From positions 1 through 24,913 of the forward strand of contig JBBQUP010000054.1 of the NCBI GenBank assembly GCA_038212305.1: 24,913 nt of DNA. The letters are read 5' to 3'. Under the pieces are notes generated by a model. It ran no database searches. It was given only the letters and a program-made list of their open reading frames with translations, and was not told where the DNA came from. Shown in pieces: positions 22,949 to 24,913 of the stretch. Each line of letters starts with the position of its first letter. Positions within the stretch are counted from its first letter, which is position 1. The DNA comes from JBBQUP01 sp038212305 (GTDB lineage: Bacteria > Bacteroidota > Bacteroidia > Bacteroidales > Marinilabiliaceae). The position numbers were made by a program, and so were the translations under genes.

Positions 22949-24379
22949 TTATTTTTCAAGTCGCTCAAACATACCGACATCAGGCCCTATGTCTGTATCT
23001 TTTATTCGACTAACACCGCTATAATCTTTTGGATAAAGGATACCATAAGACACCAACCCTGCATCTTTAGCAACAGATAATGTATCTAATTGATAATCAT
23101 ATTTCTTATAACTCTTGAACTTAGGATCTTTATTTACTATAACATCTTTAAATCGGGAAGATTCAGAAGCAACCGTTTTCAAATCGATTTTTATCACGGA
23201 ATGATCAAAGAGGTAATTTGTTGATAATCCAGTTTTATCACCATCTGGAATTTTAAAATCAAATCCTATTTCAGAGCTGATTTTTCCGTACACGATACAA
23301 TTCGCAAACAATGCTTTTTGGAGCGGAATGATATGAGTTACATTGCTTTTAGAATCGACATAGTAATTGTTTAACAATAAGGCGGGAGTATTACGCGAAA
23401 CATAGTCGAAATCGTAATTAGCTAATGTGCAGTGGTAAAACTCATAAAAACCGCCTACCGTTAAAGCCACCGAATGCCTTCCACAATCGCCAAATAATGA
23501 ATTTGAAGCTACTATTTTAGAGTTTTCAGCAAGCAAACCAATGGATGAAACATGTTCGATTTTTGAATTTGAAATTATTAACGGAGCATCGTTCCCAATT
23601 CCCACGGAGTCGGCCCAAATACCCATTAACCCATTTCTAATATTGGTATAATCGAGAACATTGTTTTTACTCCCCGGATAAAATCGCACATACCCCCATT
23701 GTCCTGGGACATCCTTATAATCAGTTTCAAGACGAGAACCAGAAAAAACAATTGGATTTGCTAAAGTACCTTGACAAACCAATGATCCAAGAACCAAAAA
23801 AGATGCATCATTATAAAAATGAATATGAGTCCCCGGCTCAATTGTAAGCGTTTGAAATGAATCAACAACCAAGTAATCATAAACCAGATAAGGTTTATCG
23901 TTTGTAAATGTTTGAGTTTTTAATGTTTTCTTTCGCAGTAAAACAAAATCTTGCCCGTAGGCAATTAAGTTCACTTTTTGAATTTTAGAATCGGTATAAA
24001 ACATTATCGAATCAGACACAATAAAAGGAGTATTTACATCACCCCTATCAACCGTCACTTCAACAAAAATGAACATACTATCGCGCGAACGCAATCGAAC
24101 ATTTGCCAATTCACTTTGTTCGTATCCATTAATATTAATCCTAAAATTCGACTTTTCACCACCAGCTAATGATATTGCATCTACGATCATATCCTCCGAA
24201 TAAGGATTGTAAACCCTTAAGCGTTTAGTCGTTGAGCCAATGGTTGTGAATATGGTATCGAACATAACAGTGTCGTCAGAAAAAGATAGTCCTTCGCCAC
24301 CACCTCTAAAAACAAAATCGCGTTCACACGAGACGATAACTAAAAAAACTATACCAAGTACCAGAAACGCTTTCATCAT
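22949..24379 (-). CDS. Parallel beta-helix lipoprotein
   Basis: This 476-residue protein starts with a lipoprotein signal (MMKAFLVLGIVFLVIVSC, lipidated Cys18). I chose the ATG at 24379; an adjacent ATG at 24376 is equally good and a TTG at 24391 is less likely. Residues about 25-145 look like a beta-sandwich (DTVMFDTIFTTIGSTTKRLRVYNP, cut around the linker). From about 160 to 380 the pattern of short strands with Asn/Gly turns (TIEPGTHIHFYNDASFLVLG, PIVFSGSRL, IRNGLMGIWADS, IISNSKIEHVSSIGLLAENS) fits a right-handed parallel beta-helix. The C-terminus ends DTDIGPDVGMFERLEK, a closing sequence typical of such surface proteins. Ligand or enzyme activity is not recognisable. It is first in an operon with the EEP-fold enzyme. 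Confidence 0.8.
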   Translation of the reverse strand: MMKAFLVLGIVFLVIVSCERDFVFRGGGEGLSFSDDTVMFDTIFTTIGSTTKRLRVYNPYSEDMIVDAISLAGGEKSNFRININGYEQSELANVRLRSRDSMFIFVEVTVDRGDVNTPFIVSDSIMFYTDSKIQKVNLIAYGQDFVLLRKKTLKTQTFTNDKPYLVYDYLVVDSFQTLTIEPGTHIHFYNDASFLVLGSLVCQGTLANPIVFSGSRLETDYKDVPGQWGYVRFYPGSKNNVLDYTNIRNGLMGIWADSVGIGNDAPLIISNSKIEHVSSIGLLAENSKIVASNSLFGDCGRHSVALTVGGFYEFYHCTLANYDFDYVSRNTPALLLNNYYVDSKSNVTHIIPLQKALFANCIVYGKISSEIGFDFKIPDGDKTGLSTNYLFDHSVIKIDLKTVASESSRFKDVIVNKDPKFKSYKKYDYQLDTLSVAKDAGLVSYGILYPKDYSGVSRIKDTDIGPDVGMFERLEK

Positions 24380-24391
24380 CACACCTATCAA

Positions 24392-24710
24392 ATATCAAAA
24401 TAGCAACAACTTAAGCAAACCAAAACCTAAAGACGATGGTTTGTTAAAATTACTACAAAATACGAAAAACAGATGTTCTAATCAATGCTTTCATTAAATA
24501 AATTCAACATATTTTTACAACCATTAACACTGAGTTTGGCATTAAGCAAAAACAATAGATAAATAGTTAACAAACTACAACCGAACAATCGAAATAAAGG
24601 TAAATATTTGCCCCATATTATATATCACATATCAATGTCGTTGACTTAAGAAATAAAGATAAAAATAGTTCTTTGACATAGCAGAGTTTAGGGTATGTTT
24701 TCTATCTTAG
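24392..24710. other. Gap between lipoprotein gene and transposase fragment
   Basis: No gene is visible. A 7-bp inverted repeat (CAAACCA 24416-24422 with TGGTTTG 24437-24443) lies in the likely leader of the lipoprotein gene. On the plus strand TTTG (24672-24675), 18 nt and TATGTTTT (24694-24701) resemble a promoter, but the region may also be decayed transposase coding sequence: frame 24669-24707 reads FDIAEFRVCFLS up to a TAG. Confidence 0.35.
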
Positions 24711-24913
24711 GGGTATAATATAGGCCTTATAGAGAAAGCCTACGAAAACAATGAATTTCGTGAAGAAACAGTAAGGGATTTATTGTACCAGCACCTTGCC
24801 AAAGTAAAACCGGGCGATTTACTATTGACCGATAGAGGCTACCCCAGCATAGCCCTTATGTTTCTGCTGAAGGCTAAAGGAATAGAGTTTTGCATAAGGA
24901 TGAAAGAAGACTG
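24711..24913 (+). pseudogene. IS4-type DDE transposase fragment, cut by the window edge
   Basis: The open frame from 24711 to the window edge reads GLIEKAYENNEF, then HLAKVKPGDLLLTDRGYPSI and FLLKAKGIEFCIRMKED. The block DLLLTDRGYPS followed by GIxFCIRM is the second catalytic-Asp region of IS4-family transposases. The frame has a TAG at 24708-24710 and a second TAG at 24666-24668 and no ATG before the conserved block, so the N-terminal half (normally more than 100 residues) is missing or degraded. The stretch between the two TAGs can be aligned loosely with the family, which favours an in-frame stop. The right end of the element lies outside the window. Confidence 0.7.

Overview
The window is AT-rich DNA from a member of the Bacteroidota, probably a free-living Bacteroidales/Marinilabiliales-type organism; the genus cannot be read from the sequence. 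The evidence is a type IX secretion (T9SS) C-terminal sorting domain on a subtilisin-like protease, a TonB-dependent receptor with an N-terminal carboxypeptidase-regulatory-like domain, several lipoproteins, weak Shine-Dalgarno signals, and promoter-like sites matching the Bacteroidota consensus (TTTG, about 20 nt, TAnnTTTG).

Left part (1-4760): a very large CRISPR array fills 35-3938 with 60 copies of a 30-nt repeat ending in ATTGAAAC and 59 complete spacers; it continues off the left edge. No cas gene is in the window. Three sets of spacers are near-copies of one another. Right of the array lie a perfect 17-bp palindrome (REP-like), a GxxExxY-family gene, and an imperfect 34-bp direct repeat.

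Middle part (4761-14454): an alpha/beta-hydrolase lipoprotein (minus strand), a secreted MORN-type repeat protein, then a tightly packed plus-strand run: T9SS-exported S8 protease, xseA, a TPR-sensor histidine kinase, and xseB. The kinase sits between the two exonuclease VII subunit genes. Next come a REP-associated Y1 transposase (RAYT)-like gene and a convergent EamA/DMT permease.

Right part (14699-24913): a TPR lipoprotein converges on a TonB-dependent receptor across a shared hairpin terminator. The receptor is preceded by two complete TPP riboswitch aptamers in tandem and a consensus-like promoter, so it is a predicted thiamine (or thiamine-precursor) outer-membrane importer. Upstream are two thioredoxin paralogues, one a lipoprotein and one cytoplasmic. 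Then follow a CCA-adding enzyme with a TTG start overlapping a SpoU-type RNA methyltransferase, a minus-strand two-gene operon (beta-helix lipoprotein, then secreted endonuclease/exonuclease/phosphatase-fold enzyme), and at the right edge a fragment of an IS4-type transposase.

Most of the window is ordinary chromosomal backbone. The points most worth following up are the repeated-target spacer families, the tandem TPP riboswitches, the xseA-kinase-xseB arrangement, and the palindrome/RAYT pair.
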